Origin: an uncultured Prochlorococcus sp.
GTDB taxonomy: Bacteria; Cyanobacteriota; Cyanobacteriia; PCC-6307; Cyanobiaceae
DNA: 16,438 nucleotides
Direction: 5' to 3'
NCBI GenBank assembly: GCA_902572675.1
Contig: CACGGY010000017.1
Coordinates: forward strand, 1 to 16,438
The notes beneath the pieces were generated by a model, which did no database searches, was not told where the DNA came from, and saw only the letters and a list, made by a program, of their open reading frames with translations. Below are positions 1 to 8,234 of the stretch, in pieces (within the stretch, counting starts at the first letter, position 1; each line of letters begins with the position of its first letter). The position numbers were made by a program, and so were the translations under genes.

Positions 1-447
1 AAGGGTATCATTGTCTCCATATTTAAGCTCTTCATTTGCTACTGTATCATTTTCATTTACTATTGGAATAACATTCATATCGATTAATTTTTTTAGAGTT
101 TTAGAAGCGTTATTAAAGGATTCTCGTGAATTGAAATCAGCTTTAGTTATTAAAATTTGAGCAATATTATGACCTAATTTATTAAATACTTTATCGTATA
201 AGGACATTAAATTAACTTGACCTACTGCAGCAGTAGCTTGAAGAGTACTTAAATCATTTGGTCTCGTTTTAATATCTAATTTTTGGCAACCTAATCCAAC
301 GGCTCCACTAGTTACTAAAATTATTTTGTTTCCTTTTGAAAGAAAACTTGTAAATGATCTAGAAAGATTTTCAATAACTTCTTCTGTAGATGTTTCCTCT
401 GTTCCTCTTAAAATACTAGTACCAATTTTTATAACCCAAGTTTTCAT
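1..447 (-). CDS. proB: Glutamate 5-kinase, 3' part outside window
   Basis: This is the first 149 codons of glutamate 5-kinase, which phosphorylates the gamma-carboxylate of glutamate in the first step of proline synthesis in the cytoplasm. The start reads MKTWVIKIGTSILRG, a typical amino-acid kinase nucleotide-binding strand and glycine turn. It is followed by LVTSGAVGLG, LQATAAVGQ and IPIVNENDTV, all characteristic of ProB. The ATG lies inside the stop codon of the upstream YqeG-type gene (ATGA, 4-nt overlap), so the two are probably translationally coupled. The frame stays open to the window edge. The C-terminal part, including any PUA domain, cannot be seen. The family assignment is secure. 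Confidence 0.95.
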   Translation of the reverse strand, partial: MKTWVIKIGTSILRGTEETSTEEVIENLSRSFTSFLSKGNKIILVTSGAVGLGCQKLDIKTRPNDLSTLQATAAVGQVNLMSLYDKVFNKLGHNIAQILITKADFNSRESFNNASKTLKKLIDMNVIPIVNENDTVANEELKYGDNDTL

Positions 448-938
448 TTTATAAAATGAGAAATTAATTTTTCTATTTTCAAAGTTAAATTAAATTTTAT
501 AGGCAAGCCATCTCTATTTAAGCGCTTAACTAATATTGTTTTTATATCACATCTATTCCCAACAATAATATCTGTAAAAATTCTGTCGCCAATAATGGCT
601 ATATTTTTTGGCTCTCTGCCAATTTCTTTGATAACAGACAAAGTTACTTTTTTTCTTGGTTTTGATGCATTGTATTTATACCTTAAATTTAATTCTTTCG
701 CTATTTTTGCGATTCTTTTTTTTGATGGATTATTACTTATTAAATAAAGCGAGAACAGTTTTTTAGATTCTATGATCCAATTTTTTACAGCTTTTGGGAT
801 CATATTTGATTTTCTATTTACTAGAGTGCCATCCACGTCTAGCAATAAAGAATCAATTCCTTTTTTTCGCAACTCAGATTGAGAAATATTATATATTGGT
901 AAGTTTGAATCCCAATTAACTTTTAGGATAGATCTCAT
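444..938 (-). CDS. YqeG-family HAD-IIIA phosphatase
   Basis: A 164-aa HAD-superfamily protein of the YqeG type. Motif I is LLLDVDGTLV, with nucleophile D34 and acid D36. Motif II is ISNN around S68, a motif-III lysine is at about K93 (SKPRKK), and motif IV is IGDRIFTD at about residues 116-123. The length fits the compact, capless HAD-IIIA group. The bacterial proteins have no firmly known substrate; plant relatives act as phosphatidylglycerophosphate phosphatases (PGPP1-like). A PGP phosphatase role is possible here because pgsA lies elsewhere in the window, but that is inference. It sits 4 nt downstream of the DUF3727 gene and overlaps proB by 4 nt, so it is probably mid-operon. Confidence 0.88.
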   Translation of the reverse strand: MRSILKVNWDSNLPIYNISQSELRKKGIDSLLLDVDGTLVNRKSNMIPKAVKNWIIESKKLFSLYLISNNPSKKRIAKIAKELNLRYKYNASKPRKKVTLSVIKEIGREPKNIAIIGDRIFTDIIVGNRCDIKTILVKRLNRDGLPIKFNLTLKIEKLISHFIK

Positions 939-942
939 TTAT

Positions 943-1479
943 TTAAGAACTACTTTTTTCAAGCTCAGTTTCAATTAAAGGTTGAATTTTATCGAATTCA
1001 TCATCTTCAACTAATAAGGCACCTTTGTCTTTTAATTTACCCACAATAAAAAAAGGATCTAGTGGTATATATAACCCATATTCTTGGTCAAAAAGATTAA
1101 AGTTAACGAGCAATTCATAACTCTCACTATCATCATCGACGTAATCTTCTTCTAATTCATCGTAAATTGGTTCTTCAAGTTCTCCTGATACTGTTAATGT
1201 AACTGCTGATCTGATAAGTCTTAAATCATGTTCTTGAAGAACCGCTTCAGCATTTTTAAGTATTTGTTCATTTTTATCTATTTTCTCAATTAGTTCAGGT
1301 TCATCTTTTTCATTTATCTTAAAAAGACTTACTGGAGTATCAACTGGCGTTAATAAAGCATACTCTTGGCCTTCAACACTTACTAACTGTTCAAGATAAC
1401 AAAATAGCTCGTTTCCATTTGAGTCATTTAATAAAAGAGTCTGTGCATCATAATTATCATTTGAATTAGCTTCTTTCAT
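943..1479 (-). CDS. DUF3727 family protein (cyanobacterial)
   Basis: A 178-aa acidic protein without membrane segments. Its N-terminal part (about 12-50, LLNDSNGNELFCYLEQLVSV) resembles a DUF1292-like beta unit. The C-terminal part (about 120-170, with YGLYIPLDPFFIVGKL) matches what I recall of the cyanobacterial/plastid DUF3727 family. A very acidic linker, EEDYVDDDSE, lies near residue 110-118. The function is not known. It lies 26 nt downstream of ruvX and 4 nt upstream of the YqeG-type gene in what looks like one operon. That order, ruvX-DUF3727-yqeG-proB, is one I associate with marine picocyanobacteria. Confidence is good for the gene and moderate for the family name. Confidence 0.85.
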   Translation of the reverse strand: MKEANSNDNYDAQTLLLNDSNGNELFCYLEQLVSVEGQEYALLTPVDTPVSLFKINEKDEPELIEKIDKNEQILKNAEAVLQEHDLRLIRSAVTLTVSGELEEPIYDELEEDYVDDDSESYELLVNFNLFDQEYGLYIPLDPFFIVGKLKDKGALLVEDDEFDKIQPLIETELEKSSS

Positions 1480-1505
1480 TTAAAAATTATTTATCCTTTT
1501 TAATA

Positions 1506-1967
1506 CTAATATTTTATCTGACGTTTACCAGCTATTTCTTCTAATTCAGGACCTTCTTCGATCCATTGTTCAAGTATTATTTTTGCTGATAAACTATCAA
1601 TCAATCCGGATTTATCTTTTTTTATTCCAAATCTATTTGAAGATTCCCAAGTTGAACTATGTTCGTTGACATACGAAAATGGAAGCTTTAATTCATTTGA
1701 AAGTAATTGACCGTAATTTTTACAGTCAACAGCTTGAGTGGTCATTTGACCTTCGTCATCTAGTGGAATACCCACAATAAACCCAGTCAAATTAAATTCA
1801 TTTATATGATTTCTAATGATTTTAATCTCTTGATTATTTTCAAACCGTTTTACTGCTGGAAGTATATTTGATGTTATGCAGAGGGGATCACAATAAGCTA
1901 ATCCTATTCTTTTGGTACCTATATCCAAACTCAAAATTGACTTAGGTTTGGGTTTGCAAAATTTCAC
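1506..1967 (-). CDS. ruvX: RuvX/YqgF-type putative Holliday junction resolvase / pre-16S rRNA nuclease
   Basis: A 153-aa RNase H-fold protein of the YqgF family, linked to pre-16S rRNA 5'-end processing and suggested to resolve Holliday junctions. The first strand carries LSLDIGTKRIGLA with catalytic D15. FIVGIPLDDEG is the second conserved strand, and the C-terminal motif LIDSLSAKIIL supplies an acid at D124. The usual DERxST motif here reads NEHSST (N101, E102), so the Asp and Arg are replaced while the glutamate is retained. A basic, proline-rich start (KFCKPKPKS) precedes the fold. Its ATG overlaps the stop of the upstream GNAT-type gene by 4 nt, suggesting coupled translation. Confidence 0.9.
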   Translation of the reverse strand: MKFCKPKPKSILSLDIGTKRIGLAYCDPLCITSNILPAVKRFENNQEIKIIRNHINEFNLTGFIVGIPLDDEGQMTTQAVDCKNYGQLLSNELKLPFSYVNEHSSTWESSNRFGIKKDKSGLIDSLSAKIILEQWIEEGPELEEIAGKRQIKY

Positions 1968-3019
1968 TTTGTTTTTAATGGAAAAGGAGATGGATATGGA
2001 TTACCTTGTGGACTTAATTTTTCAAAAATTGATTCCAAAGATTGATTTATTATATTTACTTGTTTGGCTTCATTCTTAACTATTGTGTTCCTGATAAGAA
2101 TTAGTTCTTGATTTTTTTCTTTGAGATTACATTCTTCGAGAAAAAGATTTAATTGAGAATTTTCTTTATAGGTTTTTAAATATGAAAAAGGTGATTTTTC
2201 AAAAAATCTTTTTATAAATTCTTTTAAAATAGAATTGAATCTCTTATCCCAGTATGTACTTATAGTTAAAGTGTAAATTTCTTCATTTTGATAATTAATA
2301 TCTTTTAAAATTGTACATAAAACTGAATTTTCATATATTAAGGCACCACTCTTAGAGTTATTTCTTTTAAGAATGTCGTCTTGATCAAAATCTAAAATAT
2401 TTCTTATTAAGGGAGATTGATTTGATCTAATGAAATTAACTATTTTTAATATATTTTGTTTATTAATTTTTTGGAATTCATTAATTAATACATTGGCATG
2501 GTTATTTTGATTAATGGATTTACTTAGATCAGAACCATCCCAAAGGATTATCTCTCCTAAGGGTTGAAAGCCTAATTCTCTTGATGTTGATATGAGGTCA
2601 ACATTATTTATATCAGCGTTAACTATCCAACTTGAAGTTTTGATATCTTTTATTGAGATAGATTTTTTTATCAATCCTAAAGTTAATTGTTTATCTGTTA
2701 AAGAACACTTGTTATTAATCAACTTGGGCTTAGATATTTTTAAGCAAGTTTCTTTTTTGTTTAAAGGAAAAATATTCAAATAACCAATAATTTCGTTCCC
2801 ATATTTAGCAATTATGCATTTATTTTTATTTTTCTTAAGATTATTTAAAAAAATTTTTAAGTCATCAAAGGTATTTATAATTGCCATCTTTAAAAACCAA
2901 TTATTCAATTCTTTATTTTTAATATCTATTAAAAGATTAATGTGCCTTATATGGAGCTCCTCAAAAGTTACTTCCATTCCTTTTTTAGATTGAAAAGAAT
3001 AAGAGGTATCTTTTTTCAT
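1964..3019 (-). CDS. GNAT-like N-acetyltransferase family protein
   Basis: A 351-aa cytoplasmic protein. The N-terminal half (about 15-165) has a GNAT-like pattern: VTFEELHIRHINLLIDI, then KCIIAKYGNEIIGYLNI, a strand typical of beta-4 of the fold, and later SRELGFQPLGEI, which resembles the closing GNAT helix-strand. The C-terminal half is less conserved-looking and may be a second degenerate acetyltransferase unit (TLTISTYWDKRF, ending near FPLKTK). The substrate is unknown. It starts directly after the stop of the CofE-like gene, with no spacer, and its stop overlaps the ruvX start by 4 nt. The gene is certain from its operon position; the enzymatic assignment is moderate. Confidence 0.7.
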   Translation of the reverse strand: MKKDTSYSFQSKKGMEVTFEELHIRHINLLIDIKNKELNNWFLKMAIINTFDDLKIFLNNLKKNKNKCIIAKYGNEIIGYLNIFPLNKKETCLKISKPKLINNKCSLTDKQLTLGLIKKSISIKDIKTSSWIVNADINNVDLISTSRELGFQPLGEIILWDGSDLSKSINQNNHANVLINEFQKINKQNILKIVNFIRSNQSPLIRNILDFDQDDILKRNNSKSGALIYENSVLCTILKDINYQNEEIYTLTISTYWDKRFNSILKEFIKRFFEKSPFSYLKTYKENSQLNLFLEECNLKEKNQELILIRNTIVKNEAKQVNIINQSLESIFEKLSPQGNPYPSPFPLKTK

Positions 3020-4186
3020 TTACTTTTTTTCTCTTATTAATACTATAGGGGTTTTTTCATCTCCATTGCCAGCTGGATTTGATATTAAGTTCCTTTTGAG
3101 TATTTTATTTATTGTTTTATTTGAACTAGCTAAGACTTTCACACCTCCAAGATCATTAACATCGACAACAGCAACATCTATATTAAGATATTTCGAGACC
3201 TCCTTACAAAATAAATCTGCATTGAGAGGACCCATAACTATACTCTTGTCGTAAGGTGTGACTGTACCGCTTATATCATCAATGAGGGATGATTCTGAAC
3301 CAGTTAACCTATAAAACATACCCTTAATACCAACTAATTTGAATAGAAATCCAACAACTAGTGCTAAGGTTATTCTTGTCACTCCTATTCTATTTATTAA
3401 TAATTGCATGCCGCAGGCTGTTGCGAGACTGCTTGTTGGGTGAAAAAAATAACATAAAGCTTTCGAAAATAAACTATATTTTAAATTTTGAGGAGAAATA
3501 TATCTATTTTGCATGATCGCCAGAGGACTCTCACCGATTGTTAAAATATCATTTTTTTCTGCAATTCCTTTGCAGTATTCAATCACAGTATTTACTGGGT
3601 TATCAAAGCAACCAAGTAAATCAGTTTTAATAGCAAACGCTTTATATTTATTATTTACTGGAATTTCAAAAACTTCTTTCGACCTTTGTTTTTGACCATC
3701 TAAATTAATTAACAAACAATCCTTATTATTTGAAATACCAAAATGTCCATAGTGCTCCCAATATACTTTTAACCATAGATATTTTATTTTTTTTCTAAAA
3801 TTATTATTGCTAAATTTATATATAATTCTTACAAATACTTCAGCATTTGACTTGATAATTGTTGTTGGCCAATAATTATTTAAATTCTTAAATTTATTAT
3901 TTTCATATATATAAATATCTTCTTGATAATTTAAATTTTGGCAATATTCGTTACCTCTACTTTTTAAAAAATCTAATTCAAAATTTATATTAGATACCAT
4001 CGTCTCTTTAGTTTTACTTTTATTAGTTATTTTTAAATCAATAATTAATTCTTTTAACCCATCCTTTTTCTTGATTTTGTAATTTATAGGGACCAGATTT
4101 AACTTTGATTTTGGTGAGTTTTTGATATATAGATCTGAAAGAATTAAAAAAATTAAAAGAACTAAGAGGATATTTATGAATATCAT
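3020..4186 (-). CDS. CofE-like (F420-0:gamma-glutamyl ligase-related) membrane-anchored protein
   Basis: A 388-aa protein with one N-terminal membrane segment (about 2-20, very Leu/Ile rich). A beta-rich domain (about 35-170) and a CofE-like C-terminal half follow. The ligase-like half is marked by AIKTDLLG, DILTIGESPLAIMQ, SGTVTPYDKSIVMGPLNADL, VAVVDVNDLGGVKVLA and ISNPAGNGDEKTPIVLIR. True CofE adds glutamate to coenzyme F420-0. I see no F420 biosynthetic neighbours, and cyanobacteria of this group are not known to depend on F420, so the substrate is probably different. Its ATG overlaps the stop of the thioredoxin-like gene by 4 nt, and it abuts the GNAT-type gene downstream. The family link is fairly confident; the activity is unknown. 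Confidence 0.75.
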   Translation of the reverse strand: MIFINILLVLLIFLILSDLYIKNSPKSKLNLVPINYKIKKKDGLKELIIDLKITNKSKTKETMVSNINFELDFLKSRGNEYCQNLNYQEDIYIYENNKFKNLNNYWPTTIIKSNAEVFVRIIYKFSNNNFRKKIKYLWLKVYWEHYGHFGISNNKDCLLINLDGQKQRSKEVFEIPVNNKYKAFAIKTDLLGCFDNPVNTVIEYCKGIAEKNDILTIGESPLAIMQNRYISPQNLKYSLFSKALCYFFHPTSSLATACGMQLLINRIGVTRITLALVVGFLFKLVGIKGMFYRLTGSESSLIDDISGTVTPYDKSIVMGPLNADLFCKEVSKYLNIDVAVVDVNDLGGVKVLASSNKTINKILKRNLISNPAGNGDEKTPIVLIREKK

Positions 4187-4743
4187 TTTTTTAATACATT
4201 TTCGTTTTTATCTTTTTTTTCAGAAATGATACTGTTGTATTCATTAAAACTTTCCACAGAAAATGTCGTATCTTCTATATCAATTCCTTTTAGTTCTCCT
4301 ATAATTTTGTTTAATTCATCGATTTTAATCATTCCATTTTTATCAAATTTAACTTCGCCATCACTATTTAAAATAATGGTTTGTGGAATTAATCCATTCC
4401 AATAATAATTAGGTTCATTTCTAAGATCAGACTTTTCTTTATTCTGTAATTCATCAGTAGTTAGAGCAATAATATCTATATTATTTCTCCATATCAAATC
4501 TAAACCAGATATTATCGGAGCCATAGCTTTACTATCTGAGCTATCGTCAAGATAAAAAAATAAAACTGTGACTCTTTTATTTTTTAATGATTCCTGAAGA
4601 GTTGCCTGGGGAGGAACTATAGCCCCATTGCCTGCGTATATAGGAAAGATGTTGCCATCGTAACTATTAGAATCTCTAGAGGCGTTTGCTTTGTATGGAC
4701 TTAAGAAAATTAATGCTATTAGGATCCATTGAATTATTTTCAT
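4183..4743 (-). CDS. Thioredoxin-fold thylakoid lumenal protein, photosystem I accumulation factor-like
   Basis: A 186-aa protein with an N-terminal signal or membrane anchor (about 1-22, IIQWILIALIFLSPYKANA). It continues into a thioredoxin-like fold: VTVLFFYLDDSS at about 58-69, IDIIALTTDE, then a cis-Pro-like LIPQTIILNSDGEVKF. No cysteine occurs anywhere, so it cannot be a thiol oxidoreductase. It resembles the cyanobacterial family related to Synechocystis Slr1796, which has been linked to photosystem I accumulation. I assign it by pattern, not alignment. Export to the lumen or periplasm is inferred from the signal. The stop overlaps the start of the CofE-like gene by 4 nt, and the DUF3685 gene ends 14 nt upstream. 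Confidence 0.72.
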   Translation of the reverse strand: MKIIQWILIALIFLSPYKANASRDSNSYDGNIFPIYAGNGAIVPPQATLQESLKNKRVTVLFFYLDDSSDSKAMAPIISGLDLIWRNNIDIIALTTDELQNKEKSDLRNEPNYYWNGLIPQTIILNSDGEVKFDKNGMIKIDELNKIIGELKGIDIEDTTFSVESFNEYNSIISEKKDKNENVLKK

Positions 4744-4757
4744 TAAAGTTTAAAAAC

Positions 4758-6374
4758 TTACTTTGAACTTGATCTTCCTAATCCTTGAAGGATTCCTTTC
4801 CCAACTAAACCGATAGCTTTGCCAACGACCTTTGTAAGGAAAGTTACGAAAAGATTACCGATATATTTTACAGCAACTTCTAACTGCGGTGCTATGGCAT
4901 CTCTTATCTCAACTAACAATGTAACTTGTTTTTGTAGCCATTCTAGATTCTCTAATTCTCTCTCCCTATTTTCATTTTTAAAGTAACGGGTAAATTTTTT
5001 ATCGATAATATCAATATATTCTCGTTTACTCTCATACAAGTAGATAGGCATATAAATATAGTCATGCCATCGATTGTAGTTATTAATATTATTTCTAAAT
5101 CTTTCAAAATTTCTTGTTGATTGTAATTCTGGATTTATAAGTACAGTTCTTAATTCAGGCCAAGAAGAACAAATATTAAAGATTTCAGAAGCTAATAAAT
5201 TACAGTTCCTTATTGTCCAATTCGAAATGATATTTTCAAGGATCAAAAACGACTCCGTTTCATATAGAGGGAGTAATTTTCCATCATAGTCAAGAGCTTC
5301 ATTTTTAATAATTGGCTCAATAAAAATTATTGATTCATGTGATTCTCTATCTATCTCTTCACAACTTACCTCACTATAAATAAAATCATTTATTGAAATA
5401 GATTCGCTTCCTTTTTTTAATCGACAATAGCTGTCTGTGATATTTGAAATTGTATTAACTTTAAGTTCTTTTATCAGAGAATTTAAATCATCTTTAAAAT
5501 CTTTCTCCTTATAGTTTTCCTTAATATTTTTTACTAAATTATCTAACTCATCTAACATTTTGCAAATTAGTCGTGAAATGAATTCTTTTTTTATCCCAGA
5601 AAGAATTATTGATGAATTATTGAATTCAACCTGTAAGTTAGTTGAGCTATACCTTTCTTTTAGTCTATCTAAAATTAAATTCCATATTTCAGTAGTGTTT
5701 TTATCTTTAATAAATACTGTGTTCTTATTTTCAAGATTAATTTTATTTTCAGTGTAAACTGCTTCTGTATAAAGTTCTAGTGAATTACCCCATAAAAAAA
5801 TTAGAAAAGATTTTGCAGTAATAAGTTCTCTTAATCTTCCTTTTAAAATGAATTTATAAAATTCTGGTGTTGAATCAGAGTTGACATATTTGAATATATA
5901 GTTAATTTCAGAATCTATTTGTTTAAGACCTGAAGTTAGAATTTTTTGACTAAAAGAGAGAGGCTTATTTTTGTTTAATTGAACTCGGGAATTATTTTCA
6001 ATATCAAATACTCTTCCTCCATTTAAAATGGTATCAATAGATTCAAGAACTTTTTCTGCACTGGGATTTAAAAGAAAACCTTCAGCATTTAACGATGGTG
6101 TGGTATTTGCTTCATAAACAAGTTCGCCAGAGAGAATTATAAGAAACTTTGACTCATCATATCTTTCTCTTAATTTTAATAATTCTAACCTTATAAGGTC
6201 TTCTGATTGGAAATTAAGAACATTCCATATAACTAAATCCGGAGTTTTATCTCCTGTTCCATTATTAAAATTAATTTCTAAATTTTGGTCTAGTGATGTT
6301 AACTTAAGCGATAAAGATTCTGCTATTAAGCTTGGAGCAATAATCAATATCGATTTTTTTGAAATTAATTCCAA
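4758..6374 (-). CDS. DUF3685 / Ycf55-like protein with receiver-like N terminus
   Basis: A 538-aa protein. Residues 5-120 look like a response-regulator receiver (KKSILIIAPSLIAESLSLKL, then PDLVIWNVLNF, FLIILSG, GFLLNPSAEKVLESIDTIL). Residues where phosphorylation acids and the acceptor Asp should sit are not acidic, so it is a pseudo-receiver. The rest is helical. Its C-terminal 75 residues (LQKQVTLLVEIRDAIAPQLE onward, ending in a Gly-rich amphipathic VGKAIGLVGKGILQGLG) match my memory of cyanobacterial DUF3685/Ycf55 proteins. The start is TTG at 6374. There is an in-frame stop 21 nt upstream and no suitable ATG nearby. The function is unknown. It lies 79 nt after hisA and 14 nt before the thioredoxin-like gene. 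Confidence 0.75.
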   Translation of the reverse strand: MELISKKSILIIAPSLIAESLSLKLTSLDQNLEINFNNGTGDKTPDLVIWNVLNFQSEDLIRLELLKLRERYDESKFLIILSGELVYEANTTPSLNAEGFLLNPSAEKVLESIDTILNGGRVFDIENNSRVQLNKNKPLSFSQKILTSGLKQIDSEINYIFKYVNSDSTPEFYKFILKGRLRELITAKSFLIFLWGNSLELYTEAVYTENKINLENKNTVFIKDKNTTEIWNLILDRLKERYSSTNLQVEFNNSSIILSGIKKEFISRLICKMLDELDNLVKNIKENYKEKDFKDDLNSLIKELKVNTISNITDSYCRLKKGSESISINDFIYSEVSCEEIDRESHESIIFIEPIIKNEALDYDGKLLPLYETESFLILENIISNWTIRNCNLLASEIFNICSSWPELRTVLINPELQSTRNFERFRNNINNYNRWHDYIYMPIYLYESKREYIDIIDKKFTRYFKNENRERELENLEWLQKQVTLLVEIRDAIAPQLEVAVKYIGNLFVTFLTKVVGKAIGLVGKGILQGLGRSSSK

Positions 6375-6453
6375 GACTAGATTTCTTATCTCTTATACAA
6401 AATTAACTAACAATTACTGCAAACACCAGTCTTAAATCAATTTTTATACTCTT

Positions 6454-7221
6454 TTAAGCGTAATAATTTCTGTTTAAATCAAAGTCACTTAATCTATCTG
6501 ATGACAATACATTATTCGCTTCCTTTATCGTGAATTTATTTTCGTATAGAGCTTTCCCTACAATTACTCCAAAGAGTCCAGAGTTTTCAAATTTCACTAA
6601 CGATAATAAATCAGAAATTGAACCAACACCTCCTGAGGCTATTACTGGAATATCTGTAATTTCAAGTATGCTTTTTATGAATTCTTCATTTGTCCCTTCT
6701 AACGTCCCATCTGTATTTATATCCGTAACAATAAAACTAGCAATTTTAAATGAAGAAAACTCCCTTACTAGATCTGTGGCGAAAATGTTAGATTGCTCAA
6801 GCCAACCCCTTGTACTAACTTTTCCATCTTTTGCATCTATCCCAATAATTATCCTTCCAGGGAATTTATTTGATAAGTCTTTAACTAGTTCTTTATTTTC
6901 TATTGCAGAAGTTCCCATTATAACTTTATCAATACCATAAGAAAATAGTTGTTCTATCCTTTCTTTAGACCTTATCCCTCCACCTATTTGAATAGGTATG
7001 TTAACTGCGTTTGCAATCTTTTTTATTGATTTATCGTTTGTTGGGGATCCAGTTTTTGCAGCATCCAAATCAACTATATGTATATATTTTGCCCCTTCGC
7101 TTTCCCAAAATTTAGCTTGCTCTTGAGGCTCTTTGGTGAAGTCTTTTCTTTTATTAAAGTCGCCTTTAAAAAGCCTTACACACTTACCATTCATTAAATC
7201 AATTGCTGGTATTAGGTCCAT
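6454..7221 (-). CDS. hisA: Phosphoribosylformimino-5-aminoimidazole carboxamide ribotide isomerase
   Basis: A 255-aa TIM-barrel enzyme of histidine synthesis that isomerises ProFAR to PRFAR by an Amadori rearrangement. The start MDLIPAIDLMNGKCVRL carries catalytic D8. The second catalytic aspartate is in IIIGIDAKDGKV (about D129). The phosphate-binding loops are IQIGGGIRS and VIASGGVGSI, with FGVIVGKALYE at the end. Length is normal for the family. It is the first gene of a minus-strand block, reading away from a divergent CSP41-like gene across a 92-nt spacer. The following DUF3685 gene starts 79 nt after its stop. The assignment is secure. Confidence 0.96.
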   Translation of the reverse strand: MDLIPAIDLMNGKCVRLFKGDFNKRKDFTKEPQEQAKFWESEGAKYIHIVDLDAAKTGSPTNDKSIKKIANAVNIPIQIGGGIRSKERIEQLFSYGIDKVIMGTSAIENKELVKDLSNKFPGRIIIGIDAKDGKVSTRGWLEQSNIFATDLVREFSSFKIASFIVTDINTDGTLEGTNEEFIKSILEITDIPVIASGGVGSISDLLSLVKFENSGLFGVIVGKALYENKFTIKEANNVLSSDRLSDFDLNRNYYA

Positions 7222-7250
7222 AAAATCATCCTTTTCATTAATAACTTATT

Positions 7251-7292
7251 AGTAGTAATATTCAATATGTAATTCTATTTAAGATTACTACT
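7251..7292. repeat. 9-bp inverted repeat in hisA/epimerase divergent spacer
   Basis: AGTAGTAAT (7251-7259) and its exact reverse complement ATTACTACT (7284-7292) flank 24 nt in the 92-nt spacer between the divergent starts of hisA (7221) and the CSP41-like gene (7314). It could be a pair of operator half-sites or a stem-loop in a leader. The spacer is AT-rich, and I see no clear -10/-35 assignment. Confidence 0.4.
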
Positions 7293-7313
7293 TCAGTTAA
7301 ATATTTTTTGAAT

Positions 7314-8234
7314 ATGAAAATTCTTGTAATGGGCGGCACTAGATTTGTTGGCAAGTCTTTGGTTGGAAAATTATTAAGTAAAAATTATGATATTGATATT
7401 TTCACTAGAGGCAATAAAAGTAATCCTGATAATACAAATTTAATTAAGGGTGATAGAAATAATTCAGAAGATATCGTTAGACTAAGAAATAAAAAGTATG
7501 ATGTTGTTTATGATATTTCTGGACGAGAGTTAGAACAAACCAAACTTCTTATAGAAAATCTAGATAACTCTTTCCAAAGATATATATATGTCAGCTCTGC
7601 AGGTGTTTATAAAGATAATTGTGAACTACCGTTATCCGAAGTTGATCCAATTGATCCAGAAAGTAGGCACAAAGGAAAGTTTGAGACAGAAAATTGGTTA
7701 AAAAACCAAAAAATTCCTTTTACAAGTTTTAGACCTACTTATATTTATGGACCAGGAAATTATAATAAAATTGAAAATTGGTTTTTTGAAAGGTTATTAA
7801 CTAAAAAATCTATACCAATCCCTGGTGACGGGTCTTTAATTACTCAGTTAGGCCATGTTTCTGATCTAACTGATGTAATGATTAGGTGCATAAATTTTGA
7901 AAATTCTAAAAATAATATTTACAACTGTTCAGGTGAAAAAGGAGTGACCATAAAGGGTTTGATTTATTTCTGTGCGAATGTTCTTGGATTAAAACAAAAT
8001 GAGATTTCTTTAAGAACATTTGATTATCAAAAATTAGATCCTAAATCTCGAAAGGGATTTCCAATTAGATTAAATCATTATCAGACTGATATCTCTAAGA
8101 TAAAACGTGATTTAGAGTGGGTGCCAACTTTTGATTTACTTGATGGTTTAAAGGATAGTTTTGTGAAAGATTTTAATAATAAAAAGAGTGAGGAGTTTGA
8201 TGAAAATTCAGATAATATTCTTTTTAATTCTTAA
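7314..8234 (+). CDS. CSP41-like NAD-dependent epimerase/dehydratase family protein
   Basis: A 306-aa atypical SDR. The N terminus MKILVMGGTRFVGKSL holds the Rossmann loop GGTRFVG. Later motifs are YIYVSSAGVYKDN, FRPTYIYGPGNY, GHVSDLTDVM and the C-terminal RLNHYQTDISKIKRDLEW. This set matches the cyanobacterial/plastid CSP41-type subfamily, RNA-binding epimerase relatives linked in plants to ribosomes and chloroplast transcripts. The classical YxxxK catalytic pair is not seen after the SSAG motif, which fits a non-dehydrogenase role. I chose ATG 7314 over a TTG six bases upstream because the family starts directly with MKIL. The 3' end overlaps convergent pgsA by 27 nt. Confidence 0.85.
   Translation: MKILVMGGTRFVGKSLVGKLLSKNYDIDIFTRGNKSNPDNTNLIKGDRNNSEDIVRLRNKKYDVVYDISGRELEQTKLLIENLDNSFQRYIYVSSAGVYKDNCELPLSEVDPIDPESRHKGKFETENWLKNQKIPFTSFRPTYIYGPGNYNKIENWFFERLLTKKSIPIPGDGSLITQLGHVSDLTDVMIRCINFENSKNNIYNCSGEKGVTIKGLIYFCANVLGLKQNEISLRTFDYQKLDPKSRKGFPIRLNHYQTDISKIKRDLEWVPTFDLLDGLKDSFVKDFNNKKSEEFDENSDNILFNS

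Noticed and set aside
6530..6940. 136-aa plus-strand ORF inside hisA
   Set aside because: It lies entirely antisense to a certain hisA, with Ser/Pro-rich shadow composition and no recognisable motif.
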